Assembly: GCA_038143535.1 (NCBI GenBank)
Contig: JAYQMD010000001.1
Coordinates: 186,001 to 250,000, forward strand
DNA length: 64,000 nucleotides
Reading direction: 5' to 3'
From: UBA7446 sp038143535
GTDB taxonomy: Bacteria; Bacteroidota; Bacteroidia; Flavobacteriales; Flavobacteriaceae
The notes beneath the pieces are model-generated. The model saw only the letters and a program-made list of their open reading frames with translations. It did not search any database and was not told where the DNA came from. Positions 26,218 through 34,914 of the stretch are shown here, piece after piece (positions within the stretch are counted from its first letter, which is position 1; each line of letters opens with the position of its first letter). Both the position numbers and the translations under genes were made by a program.

Positions 26218-26712
26218 ATGGATAATCTGATCATACGTGCCGCCACCAAAAGCGATGTGCCTGCCATACTTGGACTGATTCAAGAGTTGGCAAAATTTGA
26301 GCGTGAACCGGGTGCAGTTGCCGTCACTGAAGCGGAACTTTTACAGGATGGTTTTGGCGAAAGCCCAGCATTTGGGTGTTTTGTTGCTACCATTGAAAGT
26401 AATGTAGTTGGTATTGCCTTGTATTACCCTTGTTATTCTACTTGGAAAGGCAAGTCTTGGCATTTGGAAGATTTGATAGTTACGGAACCTCACAGAGGAA
26501 AAGGGATAGGATTTGCGTTGCTAAAGAAATTTATCTTTTTTGCCCATAACACGGGTGTACGTCGAATCCAATGGGTGGTATTAGATTGGAATACGCCCGC
26601 CATTAATTTTTATGAAAAGCAAGGTGCAAAAACGCTGTCTGACTGGAATATCACCCAAATGACAGAAGGCGCCATGCATAAATTTATAGCAGAACAAGAT
26701 GCGGGTATTTAA
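26218..26712 (+). CDS. GNAT N-acetyltransferase, diamine-acetyltransferase-like
   Basis: A 164-residue GNAT fold protein. The N-terminus IIRAATKSDVPAILGLIQEL, the WHLEDLIVTEPHRGKGIGFALL segment (cited in part: EDLIVTEPHRGKGIG) with the acetyl-CoA pyrophosphate loop R-G-K-G-I-G, and the C-terminal NTPAINFYEKQGA are typical of the SAT1-like subgroup that acetylates polyamines or thialysine-like amines. The exact amine is not determined by sequence. It overlaps the following aspartate kinase gene by 14 bases, so translation is likely coupled, and is divergent from mfd. Confidence 0.83.
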   Translation: MDNLIIRAATKSDVPAILGLIQELAKFEREPGAVAVTEAELLQDGFGESPAFGCFVATIESNVVGIALYYPCYSTWKGKSWHLEDLIVTEPHRGKGIGFALLKKFIFFAHNTGVRRIQWVVLDWNTPAINFYEKQGAKTLSDWNITQMTEGAMHKFIAEQDAGI

Positions 26713-27949
26713 ATTTGGAGGCGCGTCGGTAAAAGACGCAGAAGGAGTAATTAATGTGGTAAATGTGCTTACCGAAATGGGGCATGAAGACACCCTGGTT
26801 GTTGTCTCGGCAATGGGCAAGTCTACCAATGCTTTTGAGGGCGTTGTTGATTCCTATTTCGAAGACCCAGATTCTTGCAAGGCAGCATTGCACGATTTGG
26901 AAATATTCCATCAAGAGATTGTTCAGACTTTATTTAATGGTGCACACGGGCCTGTAGCCAAGCGGGTGAAAAACCTGTTTGCCCAATGCGACACTTTTTT
27001 AGCCAATAACCGCTCGCCACACCGCGCGTTTGTATACGATCAAGTGGTAAGTTTTGGAGAGTTGTTATCAACTTCCATTATTTGTGCTTATTTAAACCAT
27101 TTAGGTATTCCCGCTGAATGGGTTGACGCACGAAGCTGTATTAAAACGGACAATTTTTACCGCAGTGCACAACTCAACTGGGAGCAAACCCAATCGGCCA
27201 TTCAAGATCAAATTCAAGGCAATATATTAAAAGTCACACAAGGATTTATTGCCTCCGATATGAACAATTTCACCACTACTTTAGGTAGAGAAGGTTCTGA
27301 CTATTCCGCGGCCATATTTGCGTATTGTTTGGGTGCAACAGACGTGACTATATGGAAAGACGTTCAAGGCGTTTTGAATGCCGATCCACGGGTATTTGAC
27401 AAAACCCAATTGCTCGAGCACATTTCATATCAGGAAGCCATTGAGCTTGCTTTTTACGGAGCATCTGTGATTCACCCTAAAACCTTACAGCCGCTCCAAA
27501 GAAAAGAAATACCGCTGTTTGTGAAGTCCTTTTTAAATCCAAAACAAACGGGCACTAAAGTGGGTAAGGGAGTGCTTATGCAACCTCAAATCCCTTGCTT
27601 TATCGTTAAAAAAGGCTTGTCGCTACTGCGTCTTTCCACGCGCGATTTTTCATTTGTTGTGGAAGACAATATCAGTGATATATTCAAGCTTCTACACGAG
27701 TATAAGATGTCGGTTGATGTTATTCAAAATTCGGCCATTAGCTTTTCAGTTTGCGTAGAAGACAAGTATCATAAAATGGATGCTTTATTACTTGCATTGC
27801 GATCTCGGTTTGACGTAAAACACACGCCCGATGTATCTCTTTATACAATTCGACATTTTGAAGAAAATTCAGCAAATACACTGCTTAGCACCCACGAACT
27901 TGTATTGGAACAACGAACAGCGACCACCCTCCAATTGGTCTTAAAATAA
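26699..27949 (+). CDS. Aspartate kinase
   Basis: A 416-residue monofunctional aspartokinase that phosphorylates aspartate in the first step to lysine, threonine, methionine and diaminopimelate. FKFGGASVKDAEG at the N-terminus is the ATP-site KFGG motif; FTTTLGREGSDYSAA and VTIWKDVQGVLNADPRV are the core substrate and nucleotide motifs; ASVIHPKTLQPL follows. The C-terminal part (about 300-416) holds ACT-like regulatory sequence (LSLLRLSTRDFSF, MSVDVIQNSAISFSVC). FGGAS rather than FGGTS is a conservative variant seen in Bacteroidota. It overlaps the GNAT gene and is followed 25 bases later by the acyltransferase gene. Confidence 0.88.
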   Translation: MRVFKFGGASVKDAEGVINVVNVLTEMGHEDTLVVVSAMGKSTNAFEGVVDSYFEDPDSCKAALHDLEIFHQEIVQTLFNGAHGPVAKRVKNLFAQCDTFLANNRSPHRAFVYDQVVSFGELLSTSIICAYLNHLGIPAEWVDARSCIKTDNFYRSAQLNWEQTQSAIQDQIQGNILKVTQGFIASDMNNFTTTLGREGSDYSAAIFAYCLGATDVTIWKDVQGVLNADPRVFDKTQLLEHISYQEAIELAFYGASVIHPKTLQPLQRKEIPLFVKSFLNPKQTGTKVGKGVLMQPQIPCFIVKKGLSLLRLSTRDFSFVVEDNISDIFKLLHEYKMSVDVIQNSAISFSVCVEDKYHKMDALLLALRSRFDVKHTPDVSLYTIRHFEENSANTLLSTHELVLEQRTATTLQLVLK

Positions 27950-27974
27950 CTATATTTGGGTAACACTTACCCCA

Positions 27975-29783
27975 ATGCCTCTAGTATATCCTAAAGATGT
28001 AGCGCTTGCCCTTGGACTGTCCAACATTGGATTTGTTGGCCGTTTTATTGCTCGTGTTGTGATGTGGTTTTTACGCCTACATAAAATCAATTCCATTTAT
28101 GACCGTTGTGTAGCAAACAGCGATGAAGCGCATTTCACCTCATCTCTATTGTATCAATTTAGAGCCAACTACCACATAAGCCCCTCAGAGCTAAAGCGCA
28201 TTCCAACCAAAGGCCCCGTAGTGCTTGTTTCAAATCACGCTTTGGGAGGCTTGGATGGTATTATGCTAATACATCTTTTGCAAGAGGTACGCCCAGATTT
28301 TAAATTGATGGCAAACTTCATATTGGAACGGGTGACCCGGTTTAAAAAGTGGTTTATAGGCGTTAACCCGTTTGACGACAGCTTGACTTCAAAATCAAGT
28401 ATAGGTGGATTTAGACAGGTACTGCGTCACCTTGAAAACGATGGCCTTTTTGCCGTTTTTCCTGCTGGGGAAGTAGCTTCCAAATTAAAAAAGCAAGTCC
28501 CAATCGATCCCACTTGGAATGCGGCAACCATGCGCTTGATTCAACGCGCCAAAGTTCCGGTTGTGCCCGTTTATTTTCACGCCAGGAACAGCCCGTTGTT
28601 TTATCGGTTGGCCAAGATCCACCCATTACTTCGTACGGCAAGACTTCCTGCCGAATTGCTAACCCAACGCCACAGAAGTATTGATATTCGCATAGGAAAA
28701 CCCATCGCTGTAAAGGATCAATACAATCATCAATCCATTGAAGATTATTCCAGTTTTGTAAGGCATAAATTATACATGCTCTCCAACATTTTTGAGCGCA
28801 AGTCTATTCTAAAACGTGTGCCAAGAGCCTTAAATCGAAAAAACAATAAGGTGATGCCAATAGCCCCAGCAGTGCCTACATCATTGCTGGAGTACGAAAT
28901 TATTGCGCTAAAAAATAGCGGCAAATCACTATTGGTTTCAAAAGACTATGAGTTGTTTTTGACTTCTTCAGACTTGATTCCAAACATATTAACAGAAATT
29001 GGCCGCCAACGGGAGATTACTTTTAGGGCTGTAGGCGAGGGGACCAACAAACCCCTTGATTTGGATCATTACGACAACCACTACTTACATCTGTTTTTAT
29101 GGGATCATAAAGCCCGTACCTTGGTGGGTGCCTACCGCCTTGGGCTGGGCAAACAGATGATGAACGCACACGGCATTTCGGGATTTTATTTGTCCGAACT
29201 TTTCAAGTTTGAGCCCGAAATCACGTATATGTTTAACAACAGTATAGAACTTGGAAGGGCCTTTGTCTCACAAACATACCAACAGCGCCCCATGCCACTT
29301 TTCTTGCTTTGGAAAGGTATTATTCACGCTACCTTGCGGTATCCTGAATACGATTATTTAATGGGTAGTGTTAGCATCAGCAATCAGTTTTCAAAGTTTA
29401 CCAAATCACTTATGATTGAATTTATGCGTTCGCATTATTACGACCCCTACTTGGCGCAATACATAACCCCAAAAAAGGAGTTTAAAGTGAAACTTGACGA
29501 TGCGGATAAAGAATTTGTATTTGACGAGACTTCAGCTGATCTTAATAAGTTTGATAAATTAATTGATGAGGTTGAGCATGGGGCCTTGCGGTTGCCAGTA
29601 CTGATTAAAAAGTATATCAAACAAAATGCACGTCTGGCTTCCTTTAATGTAGACCCGCTTTTTAACAATGCCATAGACGGCTTAATGTATATTAAAATCA
29701 AAGACATTCCATCGAGTACAGTTAAGCCAGTTTTGGAAGAATTTCAGGCTTCTCTTGAACAAAAAACCTATGACAACAAATAA
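27975..29783 (+). CDS. OlsF-like bifunctional acyltransferase for amino-acid-containing lipids
   Basis: A 602-residue fusion. Residues about 70-270 are a PlsC-type acyltransferase (VLVSNHALGGLDGIM with the active His-Asp, FPAGEVASKLKK, VPVVPVYFHARNS). Residues about 310-520 are an OlsB-like GNAT acyltransferase (LVGAYRLGLG, FYLSELFKF, ELGRAFVSQTYQ). This order, O-acyltransferase then N-acyltransferase, is that of OlsF, which makes ornithine lipids from ornithine and two acyl chains; in Bacteroidota the related lipids can carry glycine or lysine. The head group is therefore uncertain. Membrane-associated action is expected. Its 3' end overlaps the convergent ArsC-like gene by 16 bases. Confidence 0.8.
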   Translation: MPLVYPKDVALALGLSNIGFVGRFIARVVMWFLRLHKINSIYDRCVANSDEAHFTSSLLYQFRANYHISPSELKRIPTKGPVVLVSNHALGGLDGIMLIHLLQEVRPDFKLMANFILERVTRFKKWFIGVNPFDDSLTSKSSIGGFRQVLRHLENDGLFAVFPAGEVASKLKKQVPIDPTWNAATMRLIQRAKVPVVPVYFHARNSPLFYRLAKIHPLLRTARLPAELLTQRHRSIDIRIGKPIAVKDQYNHQSIEDYSSFVRHKLYMLSNIFERKSILKRVPRALNRKNNKVMPIAPAVPTSLLEYEIIALKNSGKSLLVSKDYELFLTSSDLIPNILTEIGRQREITFRAVGEGTNKPLDLDHYDNHYLHLFLWDHKARTLVGAYRLGLGKQMMNAHGISGFYLSELFKFEPEITYMFNNSIELGRAFVSQTYQQRPMPLFLLWKGIIHATLRYPEYDYLMGSVSISNQFSKFTKSLMIEFMRSHYYDPYLAQYITPKKEFKVKLDDADKEFVFDETSADLNKFDKLIDEVEHGALRLPVLIKKYIKQNARLASFNVDPLFNNAIDGLMYIKIKDIPSSTVKPVLEEFQASLEQKTYDNK

Positions 29784-30193
29784 GTCACTACGAAGTTTTT
29801 ACAATACGCCTTAATTTCGTCTCTTGTTGCAGCGAAAGCAGCGTGTATTTCATCATCGTTTTCCAATACAAGCTTAGAAGGATCTGAAAAATTATGATGC
29901 CAGCGCTGTGCTTTTTTACTTGGGATATACGGGCAGTTTTCTTGCGCGTGATCACAAACAGTTATGATATGATCAAATGATATTTCTGCATATTCGTCTA
30001 CGTGGTTTGATGTGTTTTCGCTGATGTCAATACCCGCCTCTTGCATGATGCTAACTGCTCGGGGATTTAATCCGTGAGTTTCGATACCTGCGCTGTAAAC
30101 CGATACGTTTTTACCACCAAAAAACTGCATAAAACCGTGTGCCATTTGGCTTCGACACGAATTTCCGGTACAGAGAATTAAAATCTTTTTCAT
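29768..30193 (-). CDS. Arsenate reductase (ArsC, thioredoxin-type) / low-molecular-weight phosphatase fold
   Basis: A 141-residue protein with the P-loop CTGNSCRS (Cys8 to Arg14-Ser15) at the N-terminus. Cys80 and Cys87 in VCDHAQENCPYIP match the relay cysteines of thioredoxin-coupled arsenate reductases (positions 82 and 89 in the well-known Gram-positive enzymes), which ordinary phosphatases lack. HHNFSDPSKL is the family's D-P motif. It should reduce arsenate to arsenite. There is no arsenite pump or regulator next to it, so it is a solitary copy; a phosphatase role remains possible. Confidence 0.83.
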   Translation of the reverse strand: MKKILILCTGNSCRSQMAHGFMQFFGGKNVSVYSAGIETHGLNPRAVSIMQEAGIDISENTSNHVDEYAEISFDHIITVCDHAQENCPYIPSKKAQRWHHNFSDPSKLVLENDDEIHAAFAATRDEIKAYCKNFVVTYLLS

Positions 30194-30245
30194 AATCTAC
30201 AAAGTAACAGCTATTAATACGATCAAAGGTTTTCTCTAAGTTAAA

Positions 30246-31196
30246 TTAACTTAAAAAATGACCCTTATCCATCAATTGTTTGATTTTGGACAGGATTACT
30301 TTGTTTAATCGCAGATGGCTTTGTGTGGTCCATCCCGCTACGTGCGGTGAGAGAATAACCCGATTACTCGCTGTCAAAAACTGCCAATCGTCAGATTGCT
30401 CAATAGTTAAATCAAAAGCAGCAGTTTCTATATCAAGCACATCCAAACACGCCCCTTTGACTTTATTGGCTTTAATTCCATTAACGAGATGCTCGATAAC
30501 CACTTGGTTTCCACGGGCGGTATTAATAAGCCAAAATGACTTTTTCATATTGCCGATAAATACATGGTCGACGTATTGTTGTGTACTTTTATTTAAAGGG
30601 AGGTGAATGCTAACGACATCTGCTTGATCGTGAATTTTTTTAAGCGGTACTTGCTTGGCATATGCATCTCCCACATTATGTAGAATATCGTGACACAAAA
30701 CCTCAACGTCAAAACCAGCCAACTTACGTGCAAACTGTTTGCCGGTGTGCCCATAGCCAATAATGCCGATTGTTTTTCCACCCAATTCCTCTCCGCGATT
30801 TGCTTCCCTTTGCCACGTGCCTGCACGTACTTCTCTATTGCCTTGTGGTAATTTGTTCAGCAGGCTTAACAGCATGCCCACCGCATGTTCGCCAACAGAA
30901 GGACTGTTGCCCTCTGGAGCCGCCAATACCGCAATGCCCATTGTTGCTGCTGCGTTGACATCAATATTTTCTAACCCTGAACCCACACGAGCAATAAACT
31001 TCAAGTTTTTGGCTTGTTGTAAAAAGGGCTTATCAATGGGGAACCGACTCCTAATTACCAAACCGTGGTACTGGCCAATGTCTTGTGCAACGGCTTCTTT
31101 TGAAGACTGGGTATCTACACTATTTTCAAACCCCAAAACGGCCAATTGCTCTACGAGAATGGGGTGGTTTTCGTCTAGGTGTAAAATGCGCATCAT
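30246..31196 (-). CDS. D-2-hydroxyacid dehydrogenase (phosphoglycerate-dehydrogenase-like)
   Basis: A 316-residue NAD-dependent enzyme. IGIIGYGHTGKQFARKL is the nucleotide-binding GxGxxG segment; ARVGSGLENIDVNAAATMGI holds the substrate-binding Arg; LINTARGNQVV and LDVLDIE are later motifs, and SPHVAGWT carries the catalytic His. It lacks the C-terminal ACT domain of long SerA proteins, as in many Bacteroidota. It could serve serine synthesis or reduce another 2-oxoacid. It starts 1 base after the mgtE stop on the same strand, so it is the last gene of the serS-ksgA-mgtE run. Confidence 0.85.
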   Translation of the reverse strand: MMRILHLDENHPILVEQLAVLGFENSVDTQSSKEAVAQDIGQYHGLVIRSRFPIDKPFLQQAKNLKFIARVGSGLENIDVNAAATMGIAVLAAPEGNSPSVGEHAVGMLLSLLNKLPQGNREVRAGTWQREANRGEELGGKTIGIIGYGHTGKQFARKLAGFDVEVLCHDILHNVGDAYAKQVPLKKIHDQADVVSIHLPLNKSTQQYVDHVFIGNMKKSFWLINTARGNQVVIEHLVNGIKANKVKGACLDVLDIETAAFDLTIEQSDDWQFLTASNRVILSPHVAGWTTQSHLRLNKVILSKIKQLMDKGHFLS

Positions 31197-31197
31197 G

Positions 31198-32556
31198 CTA
31201 AAAGCCTAAAATGACTTTGGCAATATAGAAGAATAGGAAAATGCCAAAAATATCGTTGCTTGTTGTGATAAAAGGTCCCGTGGCTATGGCTGGATCAATA
31301 TTGTTGCGGTCTAGAATGATGGGTACAAAAGTGCCAACAAGTGCAGAAACCACAATTACACACAGCATGGACAAGGCAATGGTAAGGCTAACGGAAGTTT
31401 CAAGCCCTGTGAAATATCCGAATACCAATAAGAGTGTGCTTAAGGCAATTCCGTTGATAAGGCTAAGCCCCACTTCTTTCATCAATCGATTAAACAGGCT
31501 TCCTTTTACAATATCATTTGCCAAACCTTGAACAATAATAGCAGATGACTGAACTCCGACATTTCCTGCCATTGCTGCGATAAGCGGCGTAAAGAAGAAA
31601 AGTGTTTTATAGGACGGGTGTTGCATTACTTGCTCAAAGCCTTCTAAAATAAATACACTGCCCAAGCCTCCAAAAAGGCCCAAAATTAACCAAGGTAAAC
31701 GCGCACGTGTAAGTTCTACGATGCTGTCGTCAGCTTCTACATCAGAGGCAATACCAGCAGCCAACTGGTAGTCTTTGTCTGCCTCTTCTTTCATAAAATC
31801 TACGATATCATCAATCGTAATTCTTCCAAGTAATTTCTTTTCGTCATCGATAACGGGAACCGCTTCTAAATCGTATTTAGCCATAAGCTTAGCTACTTCT
31901 TCGCCTTGCTCACTAATGTTGACATAATCAACCTTGGGGATATAAACGCTTTTGACTTTGGCCTTGTCGTTTGCAGTAAGTAAGTCTTTTAGTGATAGCC
32001 GGCCTATCAGTTTGTTTTCATCGTCAACTACATAAATGGAATGAACTCTTTTGACTTCTGAGGCCTGTGTTCGCATTTCACGCACACATTTGGTAACCGT
32101 CCAGTTCTCATTGACTTTGACCAATTCTTTTGCCATTAAACCACCAGCCGAGTCTTCGTCATAGGCAAGTAGTTCTTGAATGTCTTGTGCTCGCCCGTAG
32201 TCTTCTATTTGCGCAATTACCGCGGCTTGTCTCGCTTCGGGGAGTTCTGCAATCAAATCCACCGCATCATCAGAATCCAACTCCTCTACTTCTTCAGCGA
32301 TTTCCTTGATCGAGAGCAATTCAAGGATGGATTCTCGAATGTCTTCGTCAACTTCTGTTAGTACGTCTGAAGTCTTTTCAGAATCGAGCAGTTTAATTAA
32401 ATAAATACCCTCATCAATGGAGAGTTCGTCAACGATTTCGGCTAAATCGGCATAGTGGTATTCATCAGCACGTTTTTTTAGTGCATCGGCATTGCGCTGC
32501 TCAATGTCGCTTTTGAATTGCGATAGGATTTCGTCATTGAGTTGAAAGGGTGTCAT
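31198..32556 (-). CDS. mgtE: Magnesium transporter MgtE
   Basis: A 452-residue MgtE. The N-terminal helical superhelix (ADLAEIVDELSIDEGIYLIKLL, cited in part: DLAEIVDELSIDEG) is followed by DEDSAGGLMAKELVKVNENW and a CBS pair (IYVVDDENKLIGRLSLKDL; VPVIDDEKKLLGRITIDDI), then five membrane segments beginning with RLPWLILGLFGG; ATGPFITTSNDIFGIFLFF near the end forms the pore helix region. The channel opens when cytosolic magnesium is low and the CBS acid clusters empty. The start overlaps the ksgA end by 23 bases. Confidence 0.94.
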   Translation of the reverse strand: MTPFQLNDEILSQFKSDIEQRNADALKKRADEYHYADLAEIVDELSIDEGIYLIKLLDSEKTSDVLTEVDEDIRESILELLSIKEIAEEVEELDSDDAVDLIAELPEARQAAVIAQIEDYGRAQDIQELLAYDEDSAGGLMAKELVKVNENWTVTKCVREMRTQASEVKRVHSIYVVDDENKLIGRLSLKDLLTANDKAKVKSVYIPKVDYVNISEQGEEVAKLMAKYDLEAVPVIDDEKKLLGRITIDDIVDFMKEEADKDYQLAAGIASDVEADDSIVELTRARLPWLILGLFGGLGSVFILEGFEQVMQHPSYKTLFFFTPLIAAMAGNVGVQSSAIIVQGLANDIVKGSLFNRLMKEVGLSLINGIALSTLLLVFGYFTGLETSVSLTIALSMLCVIVVSALVGTFVPIILDRNNIDPAIATGPFITTSNDIFGIFLFFYIAKVILGF

Positions 32557-33316
32557 CAGCTATTTTTTGAGTTAACAATATAAATTCCGAAACACCCAAG
32601 CGCTCTGGGCGTTCATCAAAGATACTATGTTCTTTTAAACTAGCCGAAAGCCCAAAGGATTTTAGGCTATTTCGCAGGGTTTTTCGACGTTGTTGAAAGG
32701 CTGTTTTGACAACACTAAAAAAAAGGTTATAGTCACAAGGCAACGCATAGTCTGCCTTACGCTTCAGGCGAACAACAGCAGAAGCTACTTTTGGGGGTGG
32801 GTCAAAAACAAACCGAGATACATTAAACAGGTATTCTGTCTCGAAGAAGGCTTGCGTTAATACCGATAAAATGCCATAGGCTTTACTGCCCGGTTTTTCA
32901 CAGATACGCGCCGCAACTTCTTTTTGGAACATACCTGCAAATTCGGGCACCAAATGCCGTTGTTTGATTACGCGGAATAAAATTTGACTCGAAATATTGT
33001 AGGGAAAGTTTCCAATAACAGCTACCTGCGCATTAAAATGATCGGCGAGTACCATTTTTAAAAAATCACCCTCCAAGATACGTTCTTCTAATTGGCTGAA
33101 ATGTGATTTGAGGTAATCTACAGATTCGGTATCGATTTCAACCACGTGTGTGGTAAATGGCTTTTCCAGTAGGTATTGCGTAAGTACGCCCATGCCAGGA
33201 CCAACTTCAAGCACATGCGTATAGCCTTCTCCAGAGAGAGTATCGGCAATGTTTTGCGCAATATTTAGGTCGGTTAAAAAGTGTTGTCCGAGGTATTTTT
33301 TTGGGCGAACACTCAT
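32534..33316 (-). CDS. ksgA: 16S rRNA dimethyladenosine transferase
   Basis: Dimethylates the two adenines of the 16S helix 45 loop using S-adenosylmethionine. The frame is open to 33448, but VRPKKYLGQHFLTD, the conserved start, begins after ATG 33316, giving 260 residues as usual. LEVGPGMGVLT is the SAM-binding motif I, NFPYNISSQI the catalytic N-x-P-Y motif, and FQQRRKTLRNSL the C-terminal helix motif. The start overlaps the stop of the DUF4286 gene in an ATGA, indicating coupled translation. Confidence 0.94.
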   Translation of the reverse strand: MSVRPKKYLGQHFLTDLNIAQNIADTLSGEGYTHVLEVGPGMGVLTQYLLEKPFTTHVVEIDTESVDYLKSHFSQLEERILEGDFLKMVLADHFNAQVAVIGNFPYNISSQILFRVIKQRHLVPEFAGMFQKEVAARICEKPGSKAYGILSVLTQAFFETEYLFNVSRFVFDPPPKVASAVVRLKRKADYALPCDYNLFFSVVKTAFQQRRKTLRNSLKSFGLSASLKEHSIFDERPERLGVSEFILLTQKIADDTLSTQ

Positions 33317-33630
33317 GCGTATGACTTCAAAAACTCTAAGCGACTGGCAAAAGCCACCCAGTCTTGAGGAAATACACGATATAGTTTTTGCAACACGAGT
33401 TGATGCCCTATTTCGTTTACCCAACGTAAGTGTTCGGGCTCCGCGCAATAGAACTGCATGCTAAATGTGGTTCCTTTGATTTGTTCAACCCCATCCACAA
33501 ACTCGACACGCAACAAGTCTATTTGTTGTACGTTTTTGGCAATTTCGGGTAGTAATTCCTTGTCAACATGTGTTGCCCAATCTTTTTCAATATTTAGCTC
33601 AACGATAAAGGTGATGTTGTAAATCTGCAT
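33313..33630 (-). CDS. DUF4286 family protein
   Basis: A small soluble protein of 105 residues starting at ATG 33630 (QIYNITFIVELNIEKDWATHV); the longer frame to 33690 would run into serS. FVDGVEQIKGTTFSMQFYC and LVLQKLYRVFPQDWVAFAS follow. The family is conserved in Bacteroidota and sits between serS and ksgA as here; function is unknown. A ferredoxin-like alpha/beta sandwich is plausible. It begins 1 base after serS ends and overlaps ksgA by 4 bases. Confidence 0.85.
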   Translation of the reverse strand: MQIYNITFIVELNIEKDWATHVDKELLPEIAKNVQQIDLLRVEFVDGVEQIKGTTFSMQFYCAEPEHLRWVNEIGHQLVLQKLYRVFPQDWVAFASRLEFLKSYA

Positions 33631-33631
33631 A

Positions 33632-34903
33632 TCAATTGATGATGTCAAAACCCGTGTAAGGTACAAGTGCTTTTGGTATGTGTATGCCATCAGATTTTTG
33701 ATGGTTTTCCAACAGTCCTGCTACTATACGCGGTAGTGCAAGTGCACTTCCGTTGAGCGTATGCGCCAGTTGTTTTTTACCGTCTTTCCCTTTGTAGCGT
33801 AGTTTTAATCTATTGGCTTGGAAGGATTCAAAATTGGAAACAGAGCTCACCTCTAGCCAGCGATTTTGGGCTGTAGAAAACACCTCAAAATCATAGGTTA
33901 GGGCAGCGGTAAATCCAAGGTCGCCCCCACAAAGGCGAAGTATACGGTAAGGCAAATCCAAGGAAGATAGCAGCTTTCCCACATGGTCTACCATTTCGTC
34001 CAAAGCCGCATAAGACTCTTCAGGATGCGAAATGCGAACCACTTCCACTTTGTCAAACTGGTGCAGACGATTGAGCCCGCGAACATGAGCGCCATAGCTC
34101 CCCGCTTCACGTCTAAAACAGGGGGTATAGGCTGTGAGTTTGACAGGTAAATCATCTTCTTGAATCAGGCTGTCTCGGTATAGGTTTGTGACGGGCACCT
34201 CTGCAGTTGGAATAAGAAATAAGTCATCTTCGTTGACATGATACATTTGCCCCTCCTTATCTGGCAATTGCCCAGTACCTAACCCAGATGCTTCATTTAC
34301 CAAATGCGGTACTTGTACCTCACCATAGCCAGCAGCGGTATTAAAGTCTAGGAAATAATTGATTAGTGCACGCTGTAGTTTAGCACCTTTTCCTGTATAG
34401 ACGGGAAATCCAGCACCTGTGATTTTTGCGCCCAATTCAAAGTCGATGAGCTTGTATTTTTTCGCCAATTCCCAATGCGGCAATGCGTTGTCGTCTAAGC
34501 TTGGGATCTTTCCTTTTTGAAAAACTTCTTCGTTGTCTTCATCAGAATTACCACTCGGAACACTTGGGTGTGGAATGTTGGGCAGTTGATAGAGTACTTC
34601 TTGTAACTGGCTAGAGACTTCTTGAAGTTTGTCTTGAAGTTCTTTAGAACGGGCCTTTAGGGCAGCAGATTCTTGTTTTTTGGCAGCAGCCTCTTCACCA
34701 GCACCTTGTTTGAATAACTGGCCAATTTCTTTGGCAATGGTATTGGCTTGCGCGAGGGTTTGGTCAAGCGTTGCTTGCGTAGCACGGCGTTCTTCGTCTA
34801 AGGACAGCAAGACCTTCAATTGCGGTGCTGCGTCAATATTGCGTTTTTGCAACCCAGCCACCACTTGGTCAAAATGTTCACGAATGTGTGCAGGAATCAG
34901 CAT
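33632..34903 (-). CDS. serS: Serine-tRNA ligase
   Basis: Class II synthetase of 423 residues, the usual length. The N-terminal antiparallel coiled-coil arm that holds the long variable arm of tRNA-Ser is visible (TQATLDQTLAQANTIAKEIG; SAALKARSKELQDKLQEV). Class II motif 2 is FRREAGSYG with LHQFDKVEVVRI after it, and motif 3 is LNGSALALPRIVAGLLEN. It heads, with ribF and pth, a minus-strand run of translation and cofactor genes, and its downstream neighbour starts 1 base later. Confidence 0.95.
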   Translation of the reverse strand: MLIPAHIREHFDQVVAGLQKRNIDAAPQLKVLLSLDEERRATQATLDQTLAQANTIAKEIGQLFKQGAGEEAAAKKQESAALKARSKELQDKLQEVSSQLQEVLYQLPNIPHPSVPSGNSDEDNEEVFQKGKIPSLDDNALPHWELAKKYKLIDFELGAKITGAGFPVYTGKGAKLQRALINYFLDFNTAAGYGEVQVPHLVNEASGLGTGQLPDKEGQMYHVNEDDLFLIPTAEVPVTNLYRDSLIQEDDLPVKLTAYTPCFRREAGSYGAHVRGLNRLHQFDKVEVVRISHPEESYAALDEMVDHVGKLLSSLDLPYRILRLCGGDLGFTAALTYDFEVFSTAQNRWLEVSSVSNFESFQANRLKLRYKGKDGKKQLAHTLNGSALALPRIVAGLLENHQKSDGIHIPKALVPYTGFDIIN

Positions 34904-34914
34904 AATCGTATTTT

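Noticed and set aside
26089..26283. N-terminal extension of mfd to ATG 26283
   Set aside because: It would overlap the divergent GNAT gene, is not similar to Mfd, and spans a good -7 box.
29768..30193. Arsenic-resistance operon
   Set aside because: Only the reductase is present; no ArsB/Acr3 pump or ArsR regulator in the neighbourhood.
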